Assembly (NCBI GenBank): GCA_030765045.1
Contig: CM060964.1
Span: 152,051,205-152,115,204 of the forward strand
Direction of reading: 5' to 3'
DNA from: Tenodera sinensis
Lineage: Eukaryota > Arthropoda > Insecta > Mantodea > Mantidae
DNA length: 64,000 nt
The notes beneath the pieces are model-generated. The model did not search any database and was not told the DNA's origin. It saw only the letters and a program-made list of their open reading frames with translations. How positions within the stretch are numbered: the first letter of the stretch is position 1; each line of letters opens with the position of its first letter. A program made the translations under genes and the position numbers. This document shows, piece by piece, positions 12,242 through 23,777 of this stretch.

Positions 12242-12264
12242 TTTTTTTTTTGGGGGGGGGGGGG
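12242..12264. repeat. T10-G13 homopolymer junction
   Basis: A run of ten T is followed directly by thirteen G, next to the tail side of the reverse-oriented SINE at 12280. It is probably slippage around an old SINE tail, although the G run is unusual in this AT-rich region. Confidence 0.75.
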
Positions 12265-12279
12265 AGAGTTGATATTATT

Positions 12280-12520
12280 TAATGCTTATTCTTACTACAT
12301 ATGGCATCAGAGGTGGTGATCTCTGATGAAGCATCAAATGAAATAGTTGCAAAATGAACCTTTGGAAGACAACATTCCAGGCCTAAGTTTTGAGTACCTC
12401 GCTGGTATTTGCCAGTTGTGAAGACTGAGGAAGCCTCAGTCGGGGAGGACACTTCTGGCAGGATTTGAACTGTGGACCTCCCATTCACAAGACCATGTCT
12501 TAACCTCAGACACCTGTGTC
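12280..12520 (-). mobile_element. tRNA-derived SINE, reverse orientation
   Basis: On the minus strand the head begins near 12520 with a tRNA-like segment (CTGAGGTTAAGACATGG) and a B box (AGTTCAAATCC, about 12466). These are followed by a body with a small hairpin (GACTGAGG / CCTCAGTC, about 12424-12443). The 3' side ends near the T/G homopolymer. TSDs were not resolved. The head differs from that of the SINE at 9075, so this is a separate family. Confidence 0.6.
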
Positions 12521-12524
12521 AGTT

Positions 12525-15150
12525 AACAGAACTGTATTAAGATTGTTCACAAGTAGGTATGTTCTAGAAATGTGGAAGATGTAGAATGCATGGTAAGTAT
12601 GATCTATTATTATGGGAATTGGTCCATAATGCCTGCGAATCTTGGTGTCTCCCTCCCCCCCTGCAAAGTCATTGAGAACACACAGAAGTAGTTTTAAAAT
12701 CTTGAAAATATTCCTTGATTTGAGAGAGAGCATGGGCAGAAGCAAGGTTAGCACAGCAATGTAGTTTAATCAGTGTTGGAGTGAGTCAACTACTTATTTA
12801 AATGTTTTTGTGTTCACTTACCGCTATGTATTCAAGACTAGTTTCTGGGAACATCTTCCCCATCATCAGGAAGGAATGAAATAGAGACAAAAATGGAAGT
12901 AGAGCTAAGAGGACACCGCTGGATTATATTTGGAGTGGAAGCGAACAGTTAGAAACATCCATATAAATAGTAGGAGAGAAAATGTATTGTAGAAGAGTAA
13001 GTAGAATCTAAACATTTGCCATCTTGTTTCACTTGCTACATTATCATTTAGAACACTTTTTCGCCTTGGCTACTTATAAAAATTTACTGGTTGGAAAATT
13101 ACTTGCTTTAGACTTGGAAGAAGAGAAAACATCCCTGACCTGATTGCAGTGAACATAGTAATGCATACCTGTTTGTTTTGGGTTATATAAGTAGATTCAA
13201 AGGAATGGGTATTTTCCTAAAACAAAATAATGTAAAAGATAACAAAAATATTAGAAGTTTATTACAAAAGAAAATTAGACAAGCTAGGGAAGAAGGGGAA
13301 ATAAAGCATTTATGAAATGTCAGCAACTTTGTACAAGCAGCAGAGATTGAAGAATGTTTATTCACCAGTAAATTTGGTCATGGAGATGGCTATAGTGCTA
13401 CAGAACAAATAAGGCAAGACTTGCCCACAAAACATTTTGGAGGGAAGGGAGGAACTTTGTGATCTCACAGTAAGAGACATTGGAAAAGTAGAAGCTATAT
13501 TGTAAGGGAGTGTGTTGGTGTAATAAGGATTGTGTCTACTCTGGTCGGCAGCATGTGAGAAGCAGCTAATAATGAAGATATGGCAGTATGCAAAGGAAGG
13601 ATGAAGGGGTGGATCTAGATAGAAATTGGACTGCAGGATGGTGGTATTGTATGTAGAGAAATTAAGATCAAAGTTCAAGTAATAAAGTGATGATATTAGA
13701 TACACGGCAAATTGTCAATAAATGAATGAATAAAAATGAGAGCATAGGCTTGGAATAGATGATCATACTATAAGGAAGAATAATAGAGGGAGGTAGTGAG
13801 TTTGTTGGCATAAAAGTGCTTGTATATTGCAGTGTGAGTGAAGTAATACTTCTGGAGGAAGGGCAGATAATATGGTTAAAGATAAGGTAAAAGCAGTGCA
13901 AGTGTGCATTGGGTTATATACAGCATGTAATCCACCTGAGACACGGGATTTATAATGAAAACTGGCTTATAATTCTGAAGGAATTAGATCTTGGTGTAGA
14001 TATTGTATAGTGAATTGGTGCATGGCAAATGAATTGCCTCAGCCCAGTTTTAATACTGGCATGTTTATATTCCTAAATACATGTATTCATGTTGAAATGG
14101 CTTAGGCCTAGCTTGACTGTCTTCAATAAATGAAGAGTTGATCATTATAGAAGAAAGGGCCACAGACTGTGGTCTGTTGTCTTTAAAACAATGTTGCAAA
14201 CTGTTGGTAGATGTGTGCAACAGTAACCAGTTATGTGTTCATGGACTTGAAGCTTCCAGTGTTCATTGTTAATGATTTGTTCTCAGAAAATCAGCCAGGT
14301 TACACTGTTGCTTCATGCAGTTTTCCTGAAGATGATGACAGAGTGGGTTGCCAAAAGCTTGGAGGGCAACGCTATTCAGGTGAAGCTAGTGAAGCTCCAC
14401 TGCACCAGTTTTAGTTGTATTAAGTATGATATAGGTGTTTAATTTGTTTCATGCTTAAATATACAACCATTAGGGAATATATCTGTGAAGGTAAAGGGAT
14501 GGGTGAAAGCCACTGACTACCTGCCTTCTGTCTTGCACTTTAGGCTTAAAGAGGGTGCTTACTTGACGGGAAAAAGGTGCAGCTATTTCTGTTAGCCGAT
14601 ATATAGCTGCATATTTATATTCAGTTGCCATGACAATGAAACAGAATTGAAGGTTTTGTGTGTTGCAAATAGACCTGCTGCAAGGGTAAAGTGCAGCTAC
14701 AGTAGAACAGGAATTTAGCAAATGACAGCCCCTTATAGAGGCTAGTTTATCGGTGTAAAAATACTGTTTGCTTAAAGTGGTTGTGTACTACAATTGCCCA
14801 TTGTGCTTATTTAACTGAAGCTTGATTTGCTGCAACTTGTTACTGTTTAATTAAAGTTAGTGGAGAAATGAATCTACAAAATGATATAGTGTGTAGCATA
14901 TTACACACACCATTTCTGCAGTGGATTGACTGTTATAAAATGGATGTGATATTAACAAGAAGACCAAGTTATCAGCACAAAAAGTGGAACAAAAGGGTTT
15001 GAAATGTTACAAAAAGCACTTCGTGTTAGAGGTACAAAAGATTCGTGGTACAGTGAATATGAATGGCTGTAGGGTAGTTATATGGGAGAACTGTTTTGTT
15101 GGCCTATCTTATTGGTATAAAAAAGACAGTATGGAACAGTACTGATTTTT
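12525..15150. other. Intronic sequence, possibly old retroelement 3' ends
   Basis: I recognise no gene. Two short stretches (about 12830-12890, with CATCTTCCCCATCATCAGGA, and about 14290-14360, with CCTGAAGATGATGACAGAG) resemble wording common in 3' untranslated parts of Penelope-like and other arthropod retroelements. The link is weak. Open frames at 13180-13900 on the minus strand lack domains and are taken as chance. Confidence 0.3.
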
Positions 15151-17160
15151 CTGACATTTTAAACATTCGGACTCTGCTGAACATCTCAAGTCTGCTCTCC
15201 AATTGAAGCAACTCGAGAAGAATCAAACCACCATTGCTGGTGCCTTGAAGGAAAACAACCGGTTGTATGTTGCTCAGTATAATGAAAATGTAGCACTCAA
15301 CTGATTAGTTTTTAAAGGGTAAAGGGTATACATGGAGGGGAACATCTCGCACACTACGATCTACTCATATCTGTTATGGCTAACAACTCCCAGGAGGCAA
15401 GGATGAAGTGAGGAAACTGCACGATGCCACAGGGCCGCAGCCAGACGGGCTACAGAGACGTGCGGAGGTCCCTAACATGGATTAGTCTTAATGTTGTAAT
15501 TAATGCAGTAATGTATTTGGTCGGACAAGAGCTTGTTTTTCGTGGTCATGATGAAAGCTCACCTTCATCTAATAGGGGACACTTCATAGAACTGTTGTCT
15601 GTATTAATTCTCACAAGTCCGTTAGAGATTTAGACTCACTACAATCAAATGGAAAGGTGTCTTCACTGGAGATTCAAAAATAGTACAGAACGAGGTTATT
15701 GACTGTATTTCAGCGTACGTTGATTATAACAATTTGGAAATGTGCAGCAGCGACTTTTTCCAGTTCAAATTGATGATACTACAGATATCACACAAAACTC
15801 TCAGTGTTCCATAATTGTCAGACTGGTAAATACTAATGGCAAACTAGTCAAATACTTTTTGGGCTTTTTTTATGTTAGTTGCCATAGAACATTGGAAGTA
15901 GTATTTGCCTTGGTTAATTCAGTGTTGGTACTGTATCACTATCAGTCAACAAGCCAACACTTACTGTACATTTCTACGATGGTGCTAGTGTCATGTGTGG
16001 ACATTCAAATGGTGTGCAAAAACAGGTAACAGATTTTGCAACTCAATCTTTGTGCATTGTTTAGTCCATAGGCTGAGTATAGTTACACAAACCACACTGA
16101 ATAAAATTCCTCAATGCCGCCTTTTTTTTTCCCCCTAATATTGCTGGAATCCCTCAGTTTTTCATAACTGCCAAGAGAAGCTATGCCCTAGACACCCTTT
16201 TAGGGCAGTGAGTGGCCACTACAACAAACACCCAATGGAGTTCATACTCAGAAATGCTTAAAGTGGTTGAAGAAAACTTTAATGATTTCAGTAAGGTTTT
16301 TCAGGAGATAACAGACATTGAGTCTCACCTGACAGAAATTCGACTTTCAAATGGCTTTCTCAATAACATGCATGATTTTGAATTTGCCATTTTGGTCATT
16401 GTTTTTAATGAGATCTTTAAGTTTACCAGTCTTCTCTTTAATATTCTTAAAAAAAAATCTCTTTACTTAATTTTCTGTCAGAAGCAAATAGAAAAGTTAT
16501 ATATTTCAAAGAAAAAGAACTGATGAAGTTTTTGTGAATTATTTTGAAACAGCTAAACTAAGGGGATGGGGGAGTTTTCAGGGCAAAAATATGCTAAACT
16601 GTTCCAAGATGAACTTTTCGAGAAGCACAAATTGTTATATTTTGAAATATTGGATTTAATCTTGGCACAAATTACCATTTGATTTCAAGAACTTGGAAAA
16701 CTTCAGTTTTGTACTCTCACTGTTTCTTCAAGGCTGTTTTTCCCATTGATGCTTTCAGCTCTATTCAGGAAATATAACCAAATTTATTTAAAATAAGTCG
16801 TTTGAAAATGGAACTTGAGATTTTTTATGGATATGAAGAATATCAGCATAATGTTCCCAATACACAAACATTGAAGTTGGTCAAAGAAAACAGTAGCATA
16901 TTTCAACAGCTGTACAAACTTTTTTTGCTCGTTGTAGCACTGTGTCAATGAGTGTTTCAGCGGAGAGAAGTCTTTCTACTCTCAGATGCATATTTGCGGA
17001 GCTCTATGACTGAGGAAACACAAACATCTGTAGCCAACGTCTCCATCCATAAGAACTTGCTGAATGACCTAGAGAAGAAGCACCCTTTTCATGATGACAT
17101 TACGAAGAAATATGCCATCAGAAATGTCAGAAGAATCAACTTAATGTATCGGATGATTCA
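15150..17160 (+). pseudogene. Decayed hAT-type transposase (ZMYM1-like, DUF4371 type)
   Basis: Pieces of a DUF4371/hAT transposase follow each other in several frames. They are an N-terminal part with HSDSAEHLKSALQLKQ (about 15170), GQELVFRGHDE...NRGHFIELL (about 15520-15600), VQIDDTTDITQNSQCSIIVR (about 15760-15825), a YDGASVMCGHSNGVQKQ equivalent (about 15980-16025), TNTQWSSYSEM (about 16230) and a C-terminal dimerisation block with SVSAERSLSTLR (about 16950-16985). This is the normal order for proteins annotated as zinc finger MYM-type 1-like. Stops and frameshifts throughout, plus an unrelated GC-rich stretch at about 15310-15450, show it is dead. It lies inside the SCAR/WAVE intron, in the gene's orientation. 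Confidence 0.8.
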
Positions 17161-17199
17161 AAAGACTCTGAACCGGCTGCGTTGTGTTTTGCCTGTATG

Positions 17200-18820
17200 C
17201 ATCCTTGGCGCTCGTCACCGACTGCCACTGTCATAGAACAGTGCAGATGAAACCATACAGCATTTTTAAAACTACTTTTAAAGGCTTTACTTACCAATGT
17301 TATTAAAGAAGATGCTGAAACTGGCCATTGTCGTCCATTCATTCTTGGTTCCTCTTAAACTATCCATCACTCGCCATAGTTCATGTTGAGAAATGCTGGC
17401 AATTTCCTGGCAGTTATTTTGTTTTAATTATTCCAGGTTGTGTGGGTTTGTCTTTACACTTTATGCTTTAAGTTACCCCAGGTATAGAAACCGCAGATTG
17501 CCTGGAAATCTTTCTGTAAATCGCACTTGCAGCTGAGTTAACACGTAAATAAATACATGCTGTGCAGTAGAAAACAAATGCTAAGCCATAATATGCTTTG
17601 TGACTAAGGTTAATAAAGCACACTGGTAATAACTCAACCACACAATAGTGCGTCAGCTCAGTATTGCATTTTCAGAGCAGAGAAAAAGCATGACCTTGTG
17701 TACAGCAATCTCGTTATCGTGTTTCTGTCTGCACAGTGGAAAAACACAGTGCAGCAGTTCAGATGTTTTTGGGTCTCTCTCATATATGAAATAGATATGT
17801 TACTTATGATTTTTATGTAATAAGAGCTTCACCTATAGTTTAAGTCCTGAGCTACCACTGGAGTAACCCAACATGGACCTGGCTGGTTTCCTGAGAATAA
17901 ATCATTAAAAATTGTTCTCTCACCAAGTTAATTAGCCACATGTTTCTGCATATGCTTATTAAATTTAGCTGTTTCTAGTGTTAAATCATTGTAATTGGAT
18001 ACAGTTTTAGCAATAGAATCAATAAAAGTCAAGCACTGTGGAAGAAATAGGAAGGAAACAAAAGAACACTCATGCTTACAAAAGAGCTGTAATTATAAAG
18101 ATGTGGTAGGGACTGAGTACACCAACTCAAAGGAAAAACAGTTTCAATAAAACCATGGGACATTCTTGTATATAAATATTTTCATTCACAAAGCATTACT
18201 TGAAAATGTAATCCCAGTTTTATATTATGTTTTATGTTAACTCTGATAATATAATGCAGAAACCGTACTAAGCTAAGTGTGAAGATTAGGTTGACTGGAT
18301 TTCAGAATGTTTTCCTTGTCAACAGGAAGTTTGTCATTAATACTCACAGTTGTTGCATAACATATTGTTTTGATTTCATCATTCTTGTGCTAAGTACACA
18401 AAAAAAAATGTTTTTTTTTTCTCTTTGTGTCATCAAATCATTGCTTTGAGAAATTTTCAAGAGATCTTCACATGTTCCTATCCAATGGTTTTCAAAGATG
18501 TACAAGGCACATTCATGCAAGGTTTAATTGATGTTCATCTTGAGGAAGGAGGCAAATGCACGACTTAATTCACAGAGCTTCCAGTATTTTGTGCATTTTG
18601 GCAACATCAAGACTGTGATATATGCTAAAGCTTTTCCATCTCTTTATGTCATATCAATAAAGAATTAGGGAATTAAAAACTGCATACTGTAGAAGAGAGG
18701 TATATCTTCCCAGGGAAAGTTAAATACCTCGTGAAGGAATGCACAGAATCTTTCCCTTCAAAAACCAGTCACTATTTCAATAAAAGAAGTTAAGTATCTT
18801 GATGAAAAGTTTTAGCTATA
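17200..18820. other. Intronic sequence, nothing recognised
   Basis: I found no gene, RNA or clear repeat in this AT-rich stretch apart from short A/T runs near 18400-18420. Confidence 0.4.
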
Positions 18821-18824
18821 AAAA

Positions 18825-19085
18825 ATTATGGTCATGATGTTCAAAGCTAAACATCCTACTGTAAGAGTTGGCTTCATTTCCTTTTGTCACTTTTTAGAAG
18901 ATAGTTTCAGTTTGAAGTTTGGACATTCAAGAGTATATGAAAAGTGTATGCATGTAGTACTTGTGAGGAGCTAAAATTAAAAAAAAGTCCTCACATTGAT
19001 GTTGCAGCAAAGAGAAATGTATCAGCAGAGTTAATGAATTATCTTCAAAAGATTAAAAAGTTTATGATACTATTTTTGGATGATT
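18825..19085 (+). pseudogene. Fragment of an unclassified transposase-like protein (CSTCEELKLK type)
   Basis: In two adjacent frames the DNA reads KAKHPTVRVGFISFCHFL..SFSLKFGHSRVY and then CSTCEELKLKKSPHIDVAAKRNVSAELM. The pattern, a CxxCEE(L)K motif followed by SPHL-AAKR-AELM-KKF, resembles a family of uncharacterised transposase-like proteins that I recall from insects and fish, and whose superfamily I cannot name with certainty. One frameshift separates the halves and there is no start or end. It is directly joined to the LINE tail at 19085. Confidence 0.45.
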
Positions 19086-19555
19086 CAACCTTCAAAACAA
19101 GTCTCAAGTTTCAGATACCTTGGATGTAAAATAAGCTCACAGAAAGAAAGAGATAAACCTAAAACTATCAAGATTTCAAGCTATATGTGGAACATTACAC
19201 AACACTTTCAGAAATAAAACAAGAAAGGATACAATAATTAAATTTTATAAAACAGTGGCAAAGTGCTTTTATATGAAAGTAAAGCCTGGGTTGTAACACA
19301 GAAAATGGAAAGTAAGGATCTGAAATGAAATTCTTCAGAACTAAAGGATACACAAAACTAGACCACATAAATAATGATGTAATAAGAACAGAGCTGAAGA
19401 TGAAATCTATAAATGAAGAAATAACAGTATAGAAATAATTGGTTGTTGCATTTAGAGAGAATGGACTATTGATAGACTTCTGAAAATAGTTCTAAATTAT
19501 AAACCAGCAGGGAGAAGAGATGTGGGCAGACCCCAGAAGAGATGGAAAGACTTAC
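19085..19555 (+). pseudogene. 3' end of a second LINE type (RTE/Jockey-like ORF2 C-terminus)
   Basis: A degenerate frame reads SSFRYLGCKISSQKERD, then ISRFQAICGTLHNTF, KTRKDTIIKFYKTVA, a decayed YGSEAW equivalent, RNNWLLHLERMDY and NYKPAGRRDVGRPQKRW. This is the standard C-terminal sequence of many arthropod endonuclease-reverse transcriptase LINEs. It is 5'-truncated and contains numerous stops. Confidence 0.78.
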
Positions 19556-20235
19556 TGTGAAAAACGGAACAGACAATGTGTGTAATCCATGGAGTGACGG
19601 TGACGACAATGTGATGAAATTAAAATTCTGGTTACTTTTTATGTCGCTTCTAAAACTGAATCGCAATTCACAATTCATGACCTTGCAACCCACAACTATT
19701 CTGATGTATCCCAACATTGACACTGCTATGGTAACACAAGCACTTAACTTCTGTCCACAACTTGCTCTATTAAATAACTCCACCCACAAGCCAACCTGCT
19801 TGTATAGTCTCTGCATTGCCAGGGACTTTTCTGGAAATCAAAGTTCCTGCATTTCTGTCGTAAACCAGCCTCTGCACACCCAGAGCTTCTAGAACTGCAT
19901 GCAGTGCCATTTGTCCTGAGCCGCCCATTGTTGCAAGTTTACTGGCCAGCACTTACCAAGGCAGTGGTGTGGGGTAGTTGTCTTTTAATCCTTCTCTGAA
20001 GTGCAGCCTATGGTTACAAAGACCACATAACTGGTCAGGAGAGCCTCGGGCGCTGACCATTTCCACCCTCCAGCACTGCACCCCACTCATAATACCTGTA
20101 ATGGGCAGAGGTAGGATTGCAGCGACTGGGCTGTAGGCTTTGGTCTGGAAAGGGCTGTTGCGTCAAGATGATTTCTTGTACATTTATATACATTCTGAAT
20201 ATGTAATTCATATATTTCAAATTACTACTTTGCAG

Positions 20236-20365
20236 ATAATATCAACCTCTCCACCCAAGCTTTCTCCTCCAAAGACAACAGACAATCCATGTCGTAACAA
20301 GCCTACAAACACCCAGACACCAGCTTTTGATCCAAGGAGCGACTTGCTGAAAGCTATTAGAGATG
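20236..20365 (+). CDS. SCAR: SCAR/WAVE exon encoding the WH2 (verprolin homology) motif
   Basis: The exon follows acceptor TACTTTGCAG and ends GATG|GTAAGTT, a strong donor. It continues in phase from the CAG at 7548 and splits a glycine codon with the next exon. It encodes about 43 residues ending DPRSDLLKAIRDG, the first half of the WH2 motif that binds monomeric actin. The upstream part is a serine/threonine/proline-rich linker with SPPKLSPPK. WH2 followed by connector and acidic segments forms the VCA module that delivers actin to Arp2/3. Confidence 0.92.
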
Positions 20366-20445
20366 GTAAGTTATTTGAGTATGCAGTATAAAATACTGTA
20401 TTATTTTACTAAGCTATGATCTTGATGAGAAATTTTAATTTTTAG

Positions 20446-20624
20446 GCATCAAACTTCGCAAAGTGGAAAAGAATGAACAAAAGGAGGTAGAACGTGTAAA
20501 TGCATTACATGATGTTGCATCTATACTGGCACGCAGAGTTGCTGTGGAGTTTTCTGACTCTGATTCGGCATCAGAAAGTGAATATGACAGTGAAGGTTGG
20601 GGAGAACAGGAGACAAGTGCGTGA
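20446..20624 (+). CDS. SCAR: SCAR/WAVE terminal exon (WH2 end, connector, acidic tail)
   Basis: The exon starts after TTTTTAG at 20445 and ends with TGA at 20622-20624. It completes the WH2 motif (GIKLRKVEKNEQ), then gives the amphipathic connector DVASILARRVAVEFSDSD and the acidic tail SASESEYDSEGWGEQE. The single tryptophan in the acidic tail is the residue that contacts Arp2/3 in this family. Connector wording (VA.IL.RR.AVE.SDS) is closest to WAVE rather than WASP. The module is intact with no frameshift, so the gene looks functional despite its repeat-filled introns. Confidence 0.93.
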
Positions 20625-20743
20625 CATCAGCGTTCCAATAGTGGACACCTACATCATGTTGGAAGTATTGTGTCTGGAAGCAGTTCAACAGAAGGCTGAA
20701 AGATATCATGGAAATTGATCCTGGAGGAAAATAGTAACAGTTA

Positions 20744-20749
20744 AATAAA
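20744..20749 (+). promoter_or_regulatory. Candidate polyadenylation signal AATAAA
   Basis: This canonical hexamer lies about 120 bases after the SCAR/WAVE stop codon. No transcript evidence is available, and a longer 3' untranslated region is possible. Confidence 0.5.
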
Positions 20750-23238
20750 TCATTGCTTTAAGTTGGGCAGGCATGTTGTATGTGGAAAAAATGAAGGAAT
20801 CCTGTTAAATAAGCTTCTTGAAATGTTTGTGAGTTTTCACAAAAACATTTTATTATTGTTCCTGAATATTGGAAAGCAAATTAGGCATTTAACATTAGCT
20901 TGAACTAGGTATGTATTAAAATAGCTTCAAAATGTTTCCTGCAGTAATTTGTTTGGAAGAGCTCTTTCAGCATATGTGTTCTACATTTTTTAGCTGGTAA
21001 GCCAAAAGAGAACCTATTAAGAACAAAAACTTGATTTATTGCTAAATTGCAAATATATATCATATTTGTTTTAATTGAGATAACATCCATTGATGTTATA
21101 CACAGCACCTAATATAATAATAGGCATCTTTAAATGGTGAAGAGTAGGAGGGAAAAAATTAGTGAATGGTAAAATTCTTTATTATTTTGAGGTCATCTCT
21201 CCATAAATTCCTCTCAAAATTGTAACCATTCTTACATTGAAAACCATGTGTTTGATTCATAAATTCCAATATATTGCCAAATTTTCAAGACTGAAATTTG
21301 TTTCACAAAAGGTCCTCATGGTTCATGATGACTTGTTTTATAAGAATGTTAAATATGTTTAACCATAATTTACAGAATCTTTATTATTTTGTTTTCTTTC
21401 TGTTGTGATGCTTTTTACATCACATAACTTTTGAAGACTATTCCAGCCATATGCATTTATAACAGACTTGATCATTTGAGAAAATTTCTTAAGTTATAGC
21501 CTGTGCAGCAGTGGACAAAATATTTTATAAATGTTGAAAGGAAAATATTGACTGTCATGCCATACAAATAGGAAATAACTAGGAAATGAATCTAGCTATA
21601 TTACTAAGATTGATTACAGATATGTAGTAATGTACTTTTTTTCTATCTTTCTTGCTCCTGTTTAAATTCCTCCAGGTCCCATGCTTAACTGTGGTATTAG
21701 CTTAAAAGTGACATGTTCGCAGTTTATGAATGCAAGTTTTGTACCAAAGGGATGAGCTAAAGTATATCAGAATTTATGTAGATTTTGTTCTTTGTCCCTT
21801 TTTTGAACTTGGTCTCTGCGGCTGGTCTGCATTGACAAAGTTGTAGCTGTATTGAGTTCCACAGATATTGGCAGTGCTATTGTAAGTGTAATAAGTTCCC
21901 CTTCTCTAGCTGGCAGGCATTGTGCAATGATAACGTTTTGTAATCTAAATGCTTGAAAGGTGCCTGCAGCCCATGTTTGAGAAAAGCACTTGGTTTGACA
22001 TGTGCTAGTGTGTGGTGCTCTTTGTGTAAAGGGGACATTGATGTCAAAAATTCTTTGAAACAAAGCTGCTCATTATGCTATGAATTTCCAGAGTACACTT
22101 GATATATAGAGCTATTTAATAACATGTATATATGAAAACTAGAGTGGGGTAAAATTGCAGTGCTGACAGACATTTTATCACTCGCTCAACTTTTCCATGT
22201 TCCTCTGTTTGTTACATGTGTACACGTGGAGAATGCCCCCTTTCATACAGAGTTGCATGTGTGTTCAAATATAGTTTGAAGGTAAGCATTAAAATGCATA
22301 TTATATTTACTTTCATTGTACAGTGCTAAGACTCGTTGTCCATAATATTTCCAGGGAATTTATATAATAATATTGATAATGTATAATGTAGGTATATTAT
22401 TTTTTCTTATATATATGTGAACTTCGTTGGATATTGTCTGCTAAGTGAGCTAAGTATGACAGAGGACAGTACATATGGAATATAACTATATCCAGTATGA
22501 AAAAGATTCGCGATTGTGCTTTCTGCTATACTTTGTTACATAATGCTGTATACCATAAAAGTAGTAGTCAGTCCATAATAATGATTACATCATACATTTG
22601 CTTTGAACTTTACAGTGGAATCCTATGTACTCTCTTCAGTGGTATTTGAAATATATTTAGGTAAAAAGAAAAAAAAAAAAAAGACAATGCAGTTTGATAC
22701 ACCTTTGTATTATCAAGAGTTCCCATATTTTCTACTGCCATGTTTAATTCAAAAGCTCCAGATAAAGTTTATTTAAGAGCGTAAGTGAGACCACCTGTGT
22801 CAGAATAATCTATGCTGTGAATTGGTATAAATTTCTCAGAAATTATCTTATGCTCTATTAAGCGCAAGAAAATACCTATTACCAAAATTACACAATTAAC
22901 TGCAAAAGAAATGTGAACTCTAGAGCAGAGAATTCAATTAGGCATTTGAAAATTTGCAGAACAATTTACCTTTGTGGCTTAACCATAAAAAAGAAATTGT
23001 TTAACATTTTGATTTCCAACATACTAATAGATTATTTGCAATTATATTTGAAAATGTATAGTTACATGTTCAGCCTTGAGAATATAGAATAATTATCATC
23101 GGTCAACGAGTTCTCTTCTTAGCTGTTTGCCCATTACAGTACCCTATCCTTTTCCTTCTATACTTCAGTATCAGGGGTGGCTCATCCATTAAAGCTGTGG
23201 TGCTGTAGCACATCCTCTTTTTCAGACAATTATACATT
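20750..23238. other. Downstream flank or extended 3' UTR of SCAR/WAVE
   Basis: This 2.5-kb stretch is AT-rich and is among the few here without a recognisable transposon. That would fit either a long 3' UTR or simple intergenic DNA. I see no RNA gene or conserved site. Confidence 0.35.
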
Positions 23239-23239
23239 T

Positions 23240-23777
23240 CAGGGGTCTTCATCTAGGGGATATGTGAATGGCGACCACAAGGTACCCAAGCTGAGCAGAA
23301 CATTACTTCCACTTACTGGTGTTTTGCCCCTCACAGTAGCTTTTCTATCTGACCTTGGTCATCTCTTGTTCTCTTCCGACCCCGATGCTGTTTGGGTTCC
23401 TGAGGGCTAGGGAGTCTTTATTTTTCCAACCTCTCCATTTCTCTCTAAACTCTTAACCCCTAACATGCTGACCTGTCATGGCATGTATACGTCCTCTGAC
23501 TGGTAAACAGAGGATATGGTCAGTGAATTTATTTTGATAATTCTCCCGGTCAGGTCGGTGAGACCCGTAAACCAACGACAGGTGTGGTCCTCCAGACATT
23601 CTGGGGGTTGTGAGAGAGCTATGTGACAGCCAAAACATAAAAATATGGTGCTCTCTAAAAAAACTGTTACTATTACTGCTATTGCTCTCTTCAATATCAA
23701 ATTATGAAAGTGAAAAATATTGGAGAGCAAGAGGATTAATGACTTCATTGTCAGAAATCCAGCATTAGCTAACAACA
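23240..23777 (+). mobile_element. Non-autonomous LINE deletion derivative, copy A (5' leader joined to 3' end)
   Basis: About 450 bp of LINE 5' leader is joined directly to about 80 bp of the LINE 3' end. The leader part from about 23490 matches the complement of 6447-6735 of the full element, and the terminal part (TTGGAGAGCAAGAGGATTAA to CAGCATTAGCTAACAACA) matches the complement of 1704-1772. All of endonuclease, reverse transcriptase and RNase H is missing. The first 250 bp (CTAGGGGATATGTGAATGGC onward) is shared with copy B at 46903 but absent from the full element at 1697-6747, showing the true family 5' end is longer. A possible short TSD (ACATTTC) flanks it. Confidence 0.85.

Larger units (their letters stand above)
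7549..20235 (+). other. 12.7-kb intron of the SCAR/WAVE gene
   Basis: The intron runs from donor GTGTGT at 7549 to acceptor TTTGCAG ending at 20235, between two in-phase coding exons. It is largely transposon debris: a LINE 3' end, three SINE copies, a hAT pseudogene, an unknown transposase-like fragment and a second LINE tail, each listed separately. Stretches at about 9345-12241, 12525-15150, 17200-18820 and 19560-20235 contain no gene I can recognise. Confidence 0.8.

Noticed and set aside
13183..13901. Cluster of minus-strand ORFs of 60-115 codons
   Set aside because: They are hydrophobic, low-complexity frames without motifs or continuity; taken as chance in AT-rich intron.
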